Assembly (NCBI RefSeq): GCF_937616625.2
Contig: NC_065572.1
Location: 36,979,653-37,043,652 of the forward strand
From: Mercurialis annua
Lineage: Eukaryota; Streptophyta; Magnoliopsida; Malpighiales; Euphorbiaceae
DNA length: 64,000 bases
Reading direction: 5' to 3'
Shown piece by piece: positions 49,116 through 60,748 of this stretch (position 1 is its first letter; the number at the start of each line of letters is the position of its first letter). Both the position numbers and the translations under genes were made by a program. The notes beneath the pieces were generated by a model that had not been told where the DNA came from, made no database searches, and worked only from the letters and a program-made list of their open reading frames with translations.

Positions 49116-49710
49116 GGTTCGATACTTGTATATTGCTTAACCCCTTCCCCAGTATTTTAAACATATATGTTCTTTTCATCTATTTATGTTATTCTTAAAA
49201 TAACGCAGTACGGAAAGTAATCATTTTCAAAACATACATACATGTACTTTTTCAAACATATTATTAAACATATAAGTATTCATATAGTCGCCCGTATATA
49301 AAAATACGCGACTTTATGAATATTAACGAGTAATTAAAATGTACTCACAGTGACTGCTATCCAATCTACCGCAATGCTACCAATCTATCACACAGGTGAA
49401 ATGCATTGTCCCATCTTGTAGCTATTCCATCTCGTCGGCCTGGTAGCTCGTCGGCACGCCCATTACTTATCCAAATTACATGTACGTTTAATTCATAAAC
49501 GTAAACTTTAGGGTTTACTTTCATTTCGATGAACTTTCAAGGAGTTTTCAGGACAATGCGCAGGTGCTGCCTGCACACTGACACTGTTTAGTAAAACGAT
49601 GATCTCTCTCAATTGAACCGTTGGATCGACATGAAATTTGACAGACGCGTTCCTAAGAGGCAAATATATAAACTGACCGCTGGGATTTTAAATCTGTCAA
49701 GATTTGGGTA

Positions 49711-49799
49711 GTGTGTGAACGCACACAATGGGTGTGCGAACGCACACCCTAAATTTCAAGGAGTGTGCGAACGCACACTCAATGTGTGCGAACGCACAC
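49711..49799 (-). repeat. Hairpin array in LTR E, four copies
   Basis: Copies of GTGTGCGAACGCACAC (the first GTGTGTGAACGCACAC) at the same LTR position, number and spacing as in element C. Confidence 0.94.
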
Positions 49800-50167
49800 C
49801 CTTGACAGCCCCCGGAAAGTCATTATTCGGGGCTTTTCAACCATCCCGACATGCTTAAAACATAACCACCTCCAAAACCCATATCTCGGTTTATGCTAAA
49901 ACGTTATAAACAATCCAAAAACGTCAAATTCAATCCTAAAACACAATCTCACTAAAACAGCCATATATATTCGATTTTTAACCAAATTTATTGAAGATTT
50001 ACCTTGAAACGAAGCTTAGGATCGATAGAGGCTTCGATTCTGAAGAAATCGCCGCGAAAATCACTCGATTCGGACGTCGAACGGCGAAACGGCAGCGAAA
50101 CGACGGTATCGCTCGTTATCTCTCTCGCTCTCTCTGGACTCTTCTTTCCTTCTGATTCATATCTTTC

Positions 50168-50175
50168 ATTATATA
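50168..50175 (-). promoter_or_regulatory. TATA box of LTR E
   Basis: TATATAAT on the minus strand, aligned with the TATA boxes of the C and B LTRs. Confidence 0.55.
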
Positions 50176-50779
50176 TAATTCGGCTAAAGTGCCACTTTGA
50201 TCCTTGTTCTTTTTGTTTACTATCATTTATCCTTTAAACTTTTCTTTCGTATGATTTAGTCCATAACTAAATCGATAAACTCTTAAATTATTACTGTTGC
50301 GTATTATTTATATCCGATAAATAATACGAAGCTCGATATTAACACTTTCCCGTCAAAATTTAATATTTCCATTTCCGACACAAAGTGGCTAAATTACCAC
50401 TTTGGTCTCTGCACTCTATTTTGGGCTTTACTTGATATTTTTCCTTTTAATTCCAATTCTAACTTTAGAATTGAAATATAACCGTATTTTCCTCATAATT
50501 AATTTCCTCCAAACCGACCTACTAAAACTTATTTATCTTAGTTTTATCGGAAATCTTTCTGATTTCGCCATTCTGGCGATTCCAGACTGGACACATGGTC
50601 CAATTAGCTAATTAAATATTTTGGGGTATTACATTAAACAAAACAAACCATAGCCCAACAAAGCTGAAACACAATCCAAAAAAAATTACTCACAGCACGA
50701 ATCGAACCACGAATTCGTAATGGCTCAAAATTATTATAGGAAACTCATCAGAAAATAAAAAAAAATACGGGATATTACA

Positions 50780-50793
50780 TTCTCCCCAACTTA
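50780..50793 (-). other. Polypurine tract of A
   Basis: Complement of TAAGTTGGGGAGAA, adjoining the A LTR, with the AAAATTCG hairpin motif next to it. Confidence 0.85.
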
Positions 50794-53215
50794 ATAAAAA
50801 TTCGTCCTCGAATTTTCCATAAAATCAAAATACTAAAAAAAAAAAACATTTATAGTACGCAAGAAATCTCACATAACTCAAAATACGGAGCAACGCATCC
50901 CCAATGGAACGAAAGAAAACAATTACGCATCACGATTTCCGATCCCTAAAATCACTCACGACCAAGTGACAACTCAACGGAAACAAAATTAAAAAAAACG
51001 CCTAACTCAACTTAATTAAGCAAAACACCACCGCAAATTCAATAGATTAAACCAAACTCTTACCCAAGGAAATTCTATCATAAAAACAACTGAGGAAAGT
51101 CAAGCGAAACGAAACATAATATAACCGAAAACACGTTGAAAAATATGGGGTGCCACATTCTCCCCAACTTAAAGAAATACGACCTCGAATTTAAAACTGA
51201 TTTGAAAACTCGAAAGATCACCACACGCATACGCGAAAAATTCTGAATTCAACAATCTGGTACCTCAAACGACTTCTCAGACACAACGTGCAAATTAAAA
51301 ATTTTCTTCCAACCGGGAATAACCAACACGCAATACGAGGAAAATTCCTAGGTTACAAACCAAAAACCTACAGACACTCTCAACTAGAAATAATATTTCA
51401 TTCCTAACAATACGCCCTATATCATCTATAGTGGTCACAACACCAAATACCTCAATGAGAAAACTTAAAACGCCTGTTAACGAGCAATTCAAAATATCCT
51501 CGTGCTTACATACTTTCTCACAAAAATAACAGCTGAAACTAAATACAATTAGAATCGTCTCGATTTAACTAACTAAGATCAGTTCAACAATTTCATCAAC
51601 TTTTCGATCCCAGACGTAAGAAAGCACACCAATTCTAAGGAAAATATAACTTAAACTCCTGACAACAAAATTTTTCATCCTCAATTTTTTTTTATATATT
51701 CACCCACTATAACCTTGAATCTTACAGAAGATCATTTAGGTCAAATCGCAATTAATCGGTTTATTGGTTAGGCTCAAAACAAAATTTTTTTATATAAAAA
51801 CGTTTTTTGCAACCACAAAATATTTAATAATACCATCCTCCTTTAATTTAAAATTACTAACATTTTTAGTTTAATTTCATTTTCAACCGAAAATAATTAA
51901 TCAGTTGAAAAATTTCTAGTTTCGTAAACGCATCCACGAAATAAAGCACTCTCACTTTGAAATCATAACCGAACCCTACTTTCACCATAAATTCACGATT
52001 TTATAAAATCATTCATTTAGAAAAAAAAATTAAAATCCTCTTTTAGTCAAAACTGACAAAATTTCATCTCTTTCTCAACAAAATAAAGTTTTACAATTAA
52101 GAATCCCTTCGTTTACGAAATATTCCCATACTGGTACCAAAACGTCTTAAACAGAAATCGAATTTGTAAAAACAAAATTCCTTTTAAGTCTTTCAGTGTA
52201 AATGAACACGCAGAGTATAACCAATTTCCTTAAAACAAAATTTCTCAAATTATATACTCTAAGCTGACACAATTCTTTAATCCGAACTCAAAATTTTCCT
52301 GCACTTACCACACCTGAACCTCGAGCGCAACCTTATAACCATAGCTCTTATTTATCAAATACCGAATCTCCATCAATATAAAACAATTCCTTAAAATGTC
52401 ATTTCTCTTAAGTCATCACCGTCATCACAGAGTATTTGTCTAGACACACCAGATAAAGATTTCAAAAGAGTTTGAAATTTAACAACTTTTTAAACACCAT
52501 TTTCACAATGTGACTCGCGAGTTTATTACAAAACATTTTCCTTGAAAAAGCCTTACTGATAAAATTTATATTACATAATTGTGCGCCAGACCTTAATAAT
52601 TTAATGCCGTGATGAATGTTCTAATTGCATGTCTCAATTATTTATTTCTCTTTTAATTAGTGATCATACTCAATGCTCAATGCAGTTTCCTATTCGTGGC
52701 ATTTCAAATGCATGTTCATGACATGTCTGGGCACAATTGTGTGATAAAAATATTTCAATTACTTTAACAAATTAATATTTGGAATCAATTTTCCTTCGAA
52801 ACATTTTTCTAGACATTACACTCTATGAGACGTGCACTCGTCCATCTTGACATATTTGCCCATCTCTATTATCCTAGTCCGCCAATTTGCATTGTCAAAA
52901 ACAAAATGACCCAAAAACACATAGATCAGTCAATACTAGCAAATCGAGCATAAGACCAACAACACTACAATTTTTGACGAACCGAAATATGATAAAATTA
53001 CGAAAGTAATATTGAATTACCAACTCTGTATCCCCCTTCAAAATAATTTTATTTCAAAAAAAACAATCATTTTATAAGTACCAATCCAGACGTAAAAATT
53101 TAAATTTCAAATTACGAGAAATTCATTAAAAAGCACAACCCTCTTTCAATCCTTAGTCAAATATAAAATTTGTAATATGTTAATTTCATTTTTTATTGGC
53201 AAGATTCTGAAAATA
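50794..53215 (-). other. Internal region of A, non-coding
   Basis: AT-rich, no long open frame. Near 52660-52740 it resembles, in the same order, the region of B at 58600-58680, so it is a diverged relative of the B/C non-coding domain. A second LTR/PPT-like junction lies at 51140-51171. It ends at the breakpoint with B. Confidence 0.65.
51140..51171 (-). other. Second LTR/PPT-like junction inside A
   Basis: ATATGGGGTGCCACA followed by TTCTCCCCAACTTA: an LTR-start complement next to a PPT complement, 378 bp inside the true A junction. ACATTCTCCCCAACTTA is an exact 17-bp direct repeat of 50777-50793. Probably a fossil junction of another element captured in A. Confidence 0.6.
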
Positions 53216-53369
53216 ATATTTCTGGTGATATTCCATTATCTGCGTGGAATCCATTCTGATGGACCCCAGATGGTTCGCCTACTTCATTGTGAAACCCGTT
53301 TTGAAATATAGGAGGCGCTTCCTCCCGTTCTTCCTCAGCATGCGACTGAGCTTCGTTTTGCCCAGACAT
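53216..53369 (-). pseudogene. Truncated gag-like gene start (partial B copy)
   Basis: Same start as the intact gene at 60222: ATG at 53369 after a T-rich acceptor, about 51 codons including the first two QNGF repeats, then a break at about 53216 into unrelated A sequence. Nearly identical to 60070-60222, so the truncation is recent. Not functional. Confidence 0.88.
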
Positions 53370-53805
53370 GCTGAAAAAAAAACAATTTCAAACATAAGCG
53401 ACCATCTGAGTTCCTTTCCACACGCAATTCCAGTTTCAATTTATACAATACTGTAAACATTTTAGCATTTAATCCAACTGCATGTAATTCGCAAGCAAAT
53501 AATCACTTATCAATCTCAGAGCGAGTAGCAAATACTTAACCCTCTCAATTGTCCATAATTTGCAAACATGTAACCACCTTCTAAATCTTAACATAAGAAA
53601 CAATTATTTAGTCGTCTTAGTCGTCCGTATGAACAGATACTATTCACTTAATAATTTAATAGTCCTGGTTCGGGCGCGTAATGCCACGTACTACTAATGC
53701 ACACATAACACAATTACAGATAACCACGGTCTGACTCTTGCTGCAGTAGTTCCTAGGTATACTCACTGACAAATACTCCCAGTCAAACAGACAATCAGAC
53801 AAATC

Positions 53806-53890
53806 TAGCAGTGGTAACTGGACCAACTGCTCTCAAACAAACATTGAAACAAACTTGCAGTGGTAACTGGACCAAACTGCTCTGATACCA
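53806..53890 (-). other. PBS and duplicated stem-loop of the partial B copy
   Basis: PBS complement GCTCTGATACCA at 53879-53890, with two GCAGTGGTAACTGGACCAA blocks next to it, as at 60660-60744 and in C. Confidence 0.9.
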
Positions 53891-53894
53891 ACAT

Positions 53895-56418
53895 TGTCAC
53901 GACCCAAAATATTGAGCCGCAACCGGCGCTAGGGAACGGGAGTGGTAGCTCCGGAACCCGTAGCAAGCCTAAAATCACAATTAATTTTTCACAAATAATA
54001 AATAAATAATAACAAACAACGGAAGCAAATACTCATATATAACATGTAACCAAGTATATACACTAACTGTTTAAAACCTCGCGGGCTCTAGTTACCGTAC
54101 CCTGTACGAACTGGCCTCGCGGTACTATATACATCAGTTAGTGTCTCAAACTATCACACCGGCATCTGGAGCCGTGGATTATATATCACACACGTAGCCT
54201 ATCAAAAAGCATATAAAAACAATAACAGCAGTGAATATATACAATAAAATAAACTGCTGTCTAGGCTACTATTCTACTGACACAGGACCACTACTGCAGC
54301 ATTCACAGAAGTCATAAACTAACGTATACAGATGACTTCTGCACTCCAAAATTGGCCTCTAGCTAGGTCCACAAGCTAAGCACCTGAAAGACATCAAAGG
54401 TGAGGGGTCAGTATTTGGGAAAATACTGAGTGAGTTGACATTTACTAGCAGTATTAATATAAAAAGATATCATCGCATTTCAAGAAAACAATAATATGAA
54501 ACATATAAACACGTATTTGATCCGTACGAAACTAATATCCTAGCATGCAACACATCTCTCGAATAATCATATATCATTCAACCCAATCGTAAATATCAAT
54601 TGCGAGTCCAACTCGCTGGTGGCCCAGCCACTCGATATGGGGACTTCCAGGCTACACCGTAGCCGAGTTCACTCTGCGTATCGAAATCATAACCCAATCG
54701 TAAATATCATATTCATCAACAGCTCCCAGCTGTGTCAAGTCATTTCTCAATGCAAACATACTAGACTGACTCGATACTGGTGATCACACAGCCTATTGAC
54801 ACCCAATAGGTAGCTAGTTTCTTCGGATCGCATACTAGTTCTCATATATAGAAATTAATAAAGCATATAACATTTCAATCAATTATATATAATGCGATGC
54901 GTGTAAACAGTATATATATAAAATAGTTTTAATACACGAAAGTAAAAGTACAACTAACAGTGACCGCAAACCAAGAAATGATATGATCGATCTGATGGTA
55001 TGCCCCCGCTAGTCCGCTTCTACTGACTCCACTACTCGCTGACACGTCTGGTACATTGTTTATGATTAGACGTGCACTTTATACTTTAATACATATAATA
55101 CTTTTAAGTTGTAGGATTTAGTTTTATTTTTAACTTTATTTACGATCGCATTCTTCTTTTATCATAGTTGCGATATCTCGAACTCTGTTTCTCGTATTCG
55201 AGAAACGTATAATGTTCTTGACATTTTTCATTATCATAGCTCACGTAAAACGTCGAGCTAAAACTTTATTTTTCAATTTATCGGGGTCCTTAATCGTTTT
55301 TAGGGTCTAATATTCCAAAATGTTGAAATCCCGTTCAACTAGGGCTAAAAGCTCAATTAGGTTCCTGCGGACCCACTGTGTGCGCTCGCACACTTCAGTG
55401 TGCGTCCGCACACTTGGGAGTGTGCGTTCGCACCCCACAAGTGTGCGTTCGCACACCACAAGTGTGCGTTCGCACACCACAAGTGTGCGTTCGCACACTT
55501 GTTCAAGTGTGCGTCCGCACACTTGTTCAAGTGTGCGTCCGCACACTGCAAGTGTGCGTTCGCACACTTCGGTGTGCGATCGCACACCGAGTGCAGTTCA
55601 CGCACAGCCCCGGAAACGTCGTTTCCGGGTTTCCCGTCGTGCTATCTCTTGCCATACACATCAAACACTTCGTTTCCGATAAAACCCGTAACTTTGTTTC
55701 TCCAAAAACACCAAAAATCGAGTTTAATCAATCATTCCAATTCCTAAACTAGAATAGCCTATAACTTGCTTTTAGCACCAAAAATCCGAAACTTTACCTT
55801 GAAATGAAGCTCAAGATCAGTAGAGGATTGAATTCCGAAGAGATTGCTGCGAAAATCACGTGAATCGGACGTCTTACGGAGAAACGGCGGCGAGACGACG
55901 GAAATCGGCGATAGCTTCTGTCTTCTCTCGATCCTTCTCTGATCTTCATTTCATATTTCCTTAATTATATATGATTTGGCTAAAAGCTCATTTGTGTCCT
56001 TGTTCTTTTTGTTTCTTATCACTTATCTTTTAAACTTTTCTTTCTTACGATTTAGTCCATAGCTAAATCGTTAAACTCTTTTATTACGACTTATACGTAT
56101 TATTTATATTCAATAAATAATACGAAACTCGATATAACACTTTTCCATCAACACCCAATATTTCTATTTTCGACATAAAGTGGCTAAATTACCACTTTGG
56201 TCCCTATACTTTATTTTAGACTTTTCTCATCATTTTTCCATTAAATTCCAGTTCCAACTTTTAGAATAAAAATATAATACAAGTTTTCTCCATAATGACC
56301 TTTTCTAAAACGACCTACTAAAACTTATTTATCGGAAAACTTTCCAATATCGCTACTTCTGCGACTCAAAACTGGACACGTGGTCCGATTAGCTGATTAA
56401 TTATTTTGGGGTATTACA
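53895..56418 (-). repeat. Left LTR of B (2524 bp)
   Basis: Starts TGTAATACCCC (56418), ends GGGTCGTGACA (53895) on the minus strand. Predicted intron 54384-55797 (1414 nt), TATA 55964-55971. It serves as 3' LTR of the complete copy and as 5' LTR of the truncated one. Confidence 0.95.
55378..55587 (-). repeat. Hairpin array in left LTR of B, ten copies
   Basis: Ten 16-bp inverted repeats of type GTGTGCGTTCGCACAC separated by 4-8 bp. Centres vary (CT, TC, TT, AT); one copy has a broken arm (CACCCC near 55432). Overlapping frames reading VCVRT or CERTL repeats are by-products of this array. Confidence 0.96.
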
Positions 56419-56433
56419 TTCTTCCCCCCTTAT
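56419..56433 (-). other. Polypurine tract of B
   Basis: Complement of ATAAGGGGGGAAGAA, directly adjoining the LTR; same as in C. Confidence 0.93.
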
Positions 56434-59232
56434 AAAAATTCGTCCTCGAATTTTCATAAATCTTGTTGGGATCTTAACTTATCTTTACAGTTTCCTTGAC
56501 GTCCATTACTACGTTTTGATCACAACTTTTCCTTTTACTTAACTCTTAGTTTTCCATGCACAGCTATAACTTCATACTTGTTGTTAATCGATTGTCTATT
56601 CAACTCTTAATAGTTGCTTGCTGTTACATCGTTGAGAATCCTCTTACCGGTACCTTCATCTCGTCTGTTATCTCTTCTGAGATAGAATGGTCCTTGGATG
56701 TATTCTTGATGTCGTAGTCCTTGCGTCATTGCTATCTGATTGTTACTATCTGATTGTTTCATTCCCAGTAGCCATGGGGTTGTTACTCATCTTCTTTATA
56801 CGTGAATGGTCACGACGTGTTGACTCCATCTTTAATAACGTACTTACTTTATTCATACTCCTATGAGTATTTTCTTGTCGTAATCACAATCTATGACTTT
56901 TAGTCTTTACTATCATCTAACGATATCATCCTTCTTCCTTACTGATTATCATCGTTTCTTACTTCTTTCTACCGTTAACTGACATCTCATTCCTGATCAA
57001 CTAATCTCTTTCAACTTGTGCCCTGTCTAGCACAGTTACCGTCTTTTAACATAGTTAAACTTGATACACCCTTCATTATTTTCCACTTCTTATTCTTTTG
57101 TTTCTTTAAGCTATCGTAAACTTTACGTCGTTCTATTGGTCGTGATCCTTTGTTCTTTACCATTATCTTAGACACGTAATTCACGTTACTTCTGATCGTA
57201 TGGCTTGTATAGTCTCCCTTATGCACTAATATTACTCATATTCTTATCCCCTTCACTTTCACCTAATTGCTCTTTGAAGGTTTACCTTGAATCTCTTATT
57301 GATTTTTCATTCAATGATGTTTTTCCTTTACGTCACAGTTCCTTATTCAAGATGACCTCATAAAATTCTATTTTACACTTCTACTCCATACTATCAATTC
57401 TTTATTTTCACTTTTTACAATATAATCTTAATACTGATTGTAATCGTTCCTTAACTTTTATATTGTACTTACTTTGTAATTCCCAAAGTCAGGGAATAAT
57501 TTCAATTCACTGTCATCCTATACGCTTTACGCTTCCTTAGCACTTATATCTTAATTCTATTTGTCTTTGAATAACTTTATCTCTTTGTACTAGTATCGAC
57601 TCTTGTCTTGTCTTTTACTTGTTATATTTGTTGCGTCTTTCCTTCGTTTATAGCAGTTCTATTGCTGCTACTCTATTCTGACAATCCTTATGACGTATTT
57701 CTAGAACTTTCACTTCTCTAATCATCTTACTAAATTTTGAGGGTATTTGAATTTTACCCTTACACTTTTCTTTATATCATCCACCATTCTTACATTTACT
57801 GATACGTATGTCTATACATGTACCTTTCTCCTTTCTGTTAACGTAACTTATAATTCTTAGTACTGATATTAGTAACTTTACTCAATATCAGTCATATAGC
57901 ATCATCATCTCTTTCGATCTATCAAGTTTTAAGCTTCCGTGTCTTACAAGATCATCTCCTTTGTCATTTCATTCTTTATTCTGTTATAAGGATAAATACT
58001 ATATCCTTAAAATATTCCTTAATGTTCATTATTCATATTACCATCTTCTCGTCCTTCATACTCTTAATCTTTTCCCTCCAATTATAACTTTCGATTGCTA
58101 CTTCGTTTATCGTAATCATAAGAGTAATCATACATCATCCTTATGTATATGTTATGTTTCTTTCGTCTTGCACGACTCCCTGTCGTTCCATCCTTTACTC
58201 TTGTATAAAGATAAATTCTGTATCCTTAAACATTATCAGTGCCTCGCAGCTTATCTGCGTATGCTTCCCGATGATCACTCTTTTAGCTTCCTTAGGCTAA
58301 TTGCAATAATTGTTAACATGGCTTTATTCTTTTATTGGAATTTCTTTCACAATTTTGTTCTTATTTAATAAGAATCTTTTATTCTTTGTCGCAGGGCTTT
58401 ATATCCGAGTTTACTTACTGAACAATACGATTTTAAAACTTCTTTTGGCTGCGCAGCTCTTTCTAAACCACTTTTCATAAATCATTTAAAATCGTTAGTA
58501 CAATTGTTGCTCAGAGTGATGATATCTCTCATCACCAAGGAGTTGCTCAAAATCGCATTTTCTTTATCATTGCAAAGATATGATGCACGATCTACATTTT
58601 GAAAATCAGTTTCTTATGCATTCCTATCGTGATTATGCAATGTTATATGCGATGTCTGAGCACAACTGTACTTTGAAAAATCATAAAAACTTTCAAAATT
58701 TTCATAAAATCGTAAGTCTTACTCTAGATTATAAGCTCTGCGATTATTAACGGCTTTCTTTATACTTATTGGGTATAATTCAAATTTTTATATTGCTGTC
58801 AAATTTTTGTATTGCTGTTATTTTCCGTCACTTACAGACTGTTCGTCTGTCACATCACTTCTCTCTCCATATCTCCGATAACTCAATTAAATTCATAATT
58901 CTTTATTACTGTAATCACCATATCCACTTTTGCAACATTCTATTGCTGCAAAAACGCAGGTACCGATGTTTCACATCGATTCACTGTCGATAATCCACCT
59001 CTTCTTCACAACTTCTAAAACGTAATATAGGGGTTACGTTTACAACAAATGTATTATATAGTATATATATTATTGTTTTTGTGAGTTATGTTTATATATT
59101 CTTTTATTAGGCGCGTGCTTAATTACAATACTTCTTATAGGTTCTCGCTTTCCGAAGATCTATCCTATAGGCATATCCTATTACTGTCATTCTATTATGC
59201 AATGCAGCAATTATATAAACACAATAATGCAG
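56434..59232 (-). other. Purine-rich non-coding internal domain of B
   Basis: About 2.8 kb, pyrimidine-rich on the plus strand, homologous to 36412-39590 of C in inverted orientation. No pol-like reading frame. The frame at 57961-58368 is not conserved in C. Contains the conserved hairpins at 58516-58535 and 58964-58978. Confidence 0.8.
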
Positions 59233-60222
59233 TCACATAAGCACAATAATCAAAGCATATAAACCACTAATACCTGGAGGTGCCTGACGCGGAATGTTAG
59301 GTTCCCTAATAACTATGCCTGTATGCCGGCCCCTAACTGTTCTACCAGAGTTTCGTCCACCTCTTTGCACAAAATAAGGGTTGGTTGTAGTTCTGGAGGA
59401 CGTACTGACGTAATCCGGGTGGTACTCACGTCTAAAGTAATAAGGTCGTATTGGATCACCTGACCATTCATGCTCTGTTTCAATCCTGCGGGCCATTGTA
59501 GTAAGCGTGCTGAAATGTTCGTCCACATGCTCATACAGCTCATCAAACTGAGGTCCTAAACCCCTGACATATCTACGATTAATGGTCCTATTGTCTTCGT
59601 TCAGATTAGGAACTCCCTCTGCCATCCGCAGAAAGTCAGTAGAATACGCTCCTACGGTTAACATCCCTCTAGAAAAAGAACGCATCTGCCTCCTAACCTG
59701 ATTTAAGGCTATCTGCGCCTGACCGTTAGCTATGTCCGCATCTTCCCTCAAATTGCGGTATCTCCGCACACTTGACCAGAAATAGTCACCTCTGTATTCC
59801 TCGACATCTAATTCATCTAACTCTTCTTCTTCTTCAAACTCTTCTTCCTGAGGATTTTCCTCTTCTGCTTCTTCTTCTAATTCTTCTTCTTGATCCTCCT
59901 CAGGATCCTCCTCAGGGTCTTCCTCAGGATCTTCTTCAAAATCCTCTTCCGGATCTTCCTCCGGTTCTTCTTCCTCTTCTTCGCTGTATTCAATCTCCGG
60001 CGAATGTTCTCTAACTCTGTTTCTGGAAGAACTACCTATCTCTGACACAGACATAAAACCATTTTGATATATTTCTGGTGATATTCCATTATCTGCGTGG
60101 AATCCATTCTGATGGACCCCAGATGGTTCGCCTACTTCATTGTGAAACCCGTTTTGAAATATAGGAGGCGCTTCCTCCCGTTCTTCCTCAGCATGCGACT
60201 GAGCTTCGTTTTGCCCAGACAT
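59233..60222 (-). CDS. Gag-like protein of element B, acidic, no pol
   Basis: 329 codons from MSGQNEA. The frame is open nine codons further upstream, but those lie in the T-rich tract of a predicted splice acceptor, and C shares the MSGQN start. Order: three QNGF repeats (about residues 23-55), a Glu/Asp-rich tract with EEDP repeats (about 70-140), then a helical, basic segment with NQVRRQMRSFS, a segment TDFLRMAEGVPNLNEDN-RRYVRGL-FDELYEHVDEHF resembling the C-terminal half of the Ty3/Gypsy capsid domain (retrotrans_gag), and an Arg/Gly-rich end (RGGRNSGRTVRGRH). No CCHC zinc knuckle and no protease. Likely a truncated capsid-type protein of a non-autonomous element; the gag assignment is by motif and position, not by search. 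The only intact substantial gene in the window. A donor-like CAG|GTATTAG near its end could mean splicing to a further exon. Confidence 0.75.
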   Translation of the reverse strand: MSGQNEAQSHAEEEREEAPPIFQNGFHNEVGEPSGVHQNGFHADNGISPEIYQNGFMSVSEIGSSSRNRVREHSPEIEYSEEEEEEPEEDPEEDFEEDPEEDPEEDPEEDQEEELEEEAEEENPQEEEFEEEEELDELDVEEYRGDYFWSSVRRYRNLREDADIANGQAQIALNQVRRQMRSFSRGMLTVGAYSTDFLRMAEGVPNLNEDNRTINRRYVRGLGPQFDELYEHVDEHFSTLTTMARRIETEHEWSGDPIRPYYFRREYHPDYVSTSSRTTTNPYFVQRGGRNSGRTVRGRHTGIVIREPNIPRQAPPGISGLYALIIVLM

Positions 60223-60223
60223 G

Positions 60224-60620
60224 CTGAAAAAAAAAACAATTTCAAACATAAGCGACCATCTGAGTTCCTTTCCACACGCAATTCCAGTTTCAATTTATAC
60301 AATACTGTAAACATTTTAGCATTTAATCCAACTGCATGTAATTCGCAAGCAAATAATCACTTATCAATCTCAGAGCGAGTAGCAAATACTTAACCCTCTC
60401 AATTGTCCATAATTTGCAAACATGTAACCACCTTCTAAATCTTAACATAAGAAACAATTATTTAGTCGTCTTAGTCGTCCGTATGAACAGATACTATTCA
60501 CTTACTAATTTAATAGTCCTGGTTCGGGCGCGTAATGCCACGTACTACTAATGCACACATAACACAATTACAGATAACCACGGTCTGACTCTTGCTGCAG
60601 TAGTTCCTAGGTATACTCAC
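60224..60620 (-). other. Predicted leader intron before gag in B
   Basis: Donor TTTGTCA|GTGAGTATAC at 60620; acceptor is a run of ten T followed by CAG, ending at 60224, two bases before the gag ATG. Length 397 nt. Equivalent signals in C and in the partial copy at 53369. Confidence 0.58.
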
Positions 60621-60659
60621 TGACAAATACTCCCAGTCAAACAGACAATCAGACAAATC

Positions 60660-60744
60660 TAGCAGTGGTAACTGGACCAACTGCTCTCAAACAAACATTG
60701 AAACAAACTTGCAGTGGTAACTGGACCAAACTGCTCTGATACCA
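60660..60744 (-). other. PBS and duplicated stem-loop of B
   Basis: PBS complement GCTCTGATACCA at 60733-60744, four bases from the LTR. Two copies of GCAGTGGTAACTGGACCAA follow, the same arrangement as in C. Confidence 0.93.
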
Positions 60745-60748
60745 ACAT

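Larger units (their letters stand above)
48155..50002 (-). other. Predicted intron in LTR E
   Basis: Donor GTTTCAAG|GTAAATC at 50002; branch CTGAC (A at 48182); acceptor AATTTTTTACAG ending at 48155, 27 nt from the branch. Length 1848 nt. Confidence 0.58.
47842..50633 (-). mobile_element. Solo LTR E (C/B family)
   Basis: 2792-bp LTR starting TGTAATACCCC (50633) and ending GGGTCGTGACA (47842) on the minus strand, with exact TSD TTAAA and no internal region. The promoter-proximal part (about 49500-50630) aligns with the C LTR, including TATA box, donor, GTGCAGGCAGCACC repeat and hairpin array; the middle (48280-49300) is different and carries a minisatellite. Short frames inside are not credible genes. 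Confidence 0.92.
45072..50779 (-). repeat. 3' LTR of A, interrupted by solo LTR E
   Basis: Pieces 45072-47841 and 50639-50779 make a 2911-bp LTR, starting TGTAATATCCCG (50779) and ending GGATCGTGACA (45072) on the minus strand. TATA box at 47731-47736. No credible gene; the coding-length frames are AT-rich and unlike known proteins. Confidence 0.92.

Noticed and set aside
55307..55752. Overlapping open frames with VCVRT, CERTL or CAFAH repeats on both strands
   Set aside because: By-products of the GTGTGCG hairpin array; its 21- and 24-bp steps keep several frames open at once. They lie in a predicted LTR intron.
57961..58368. 135-codon plus-strand frame in the internal region of B
   Set aside because: Antisense to the element, very rich in Phe/Leu/Tyr because of the pyrimidine-rich strand, and not conserved in C.
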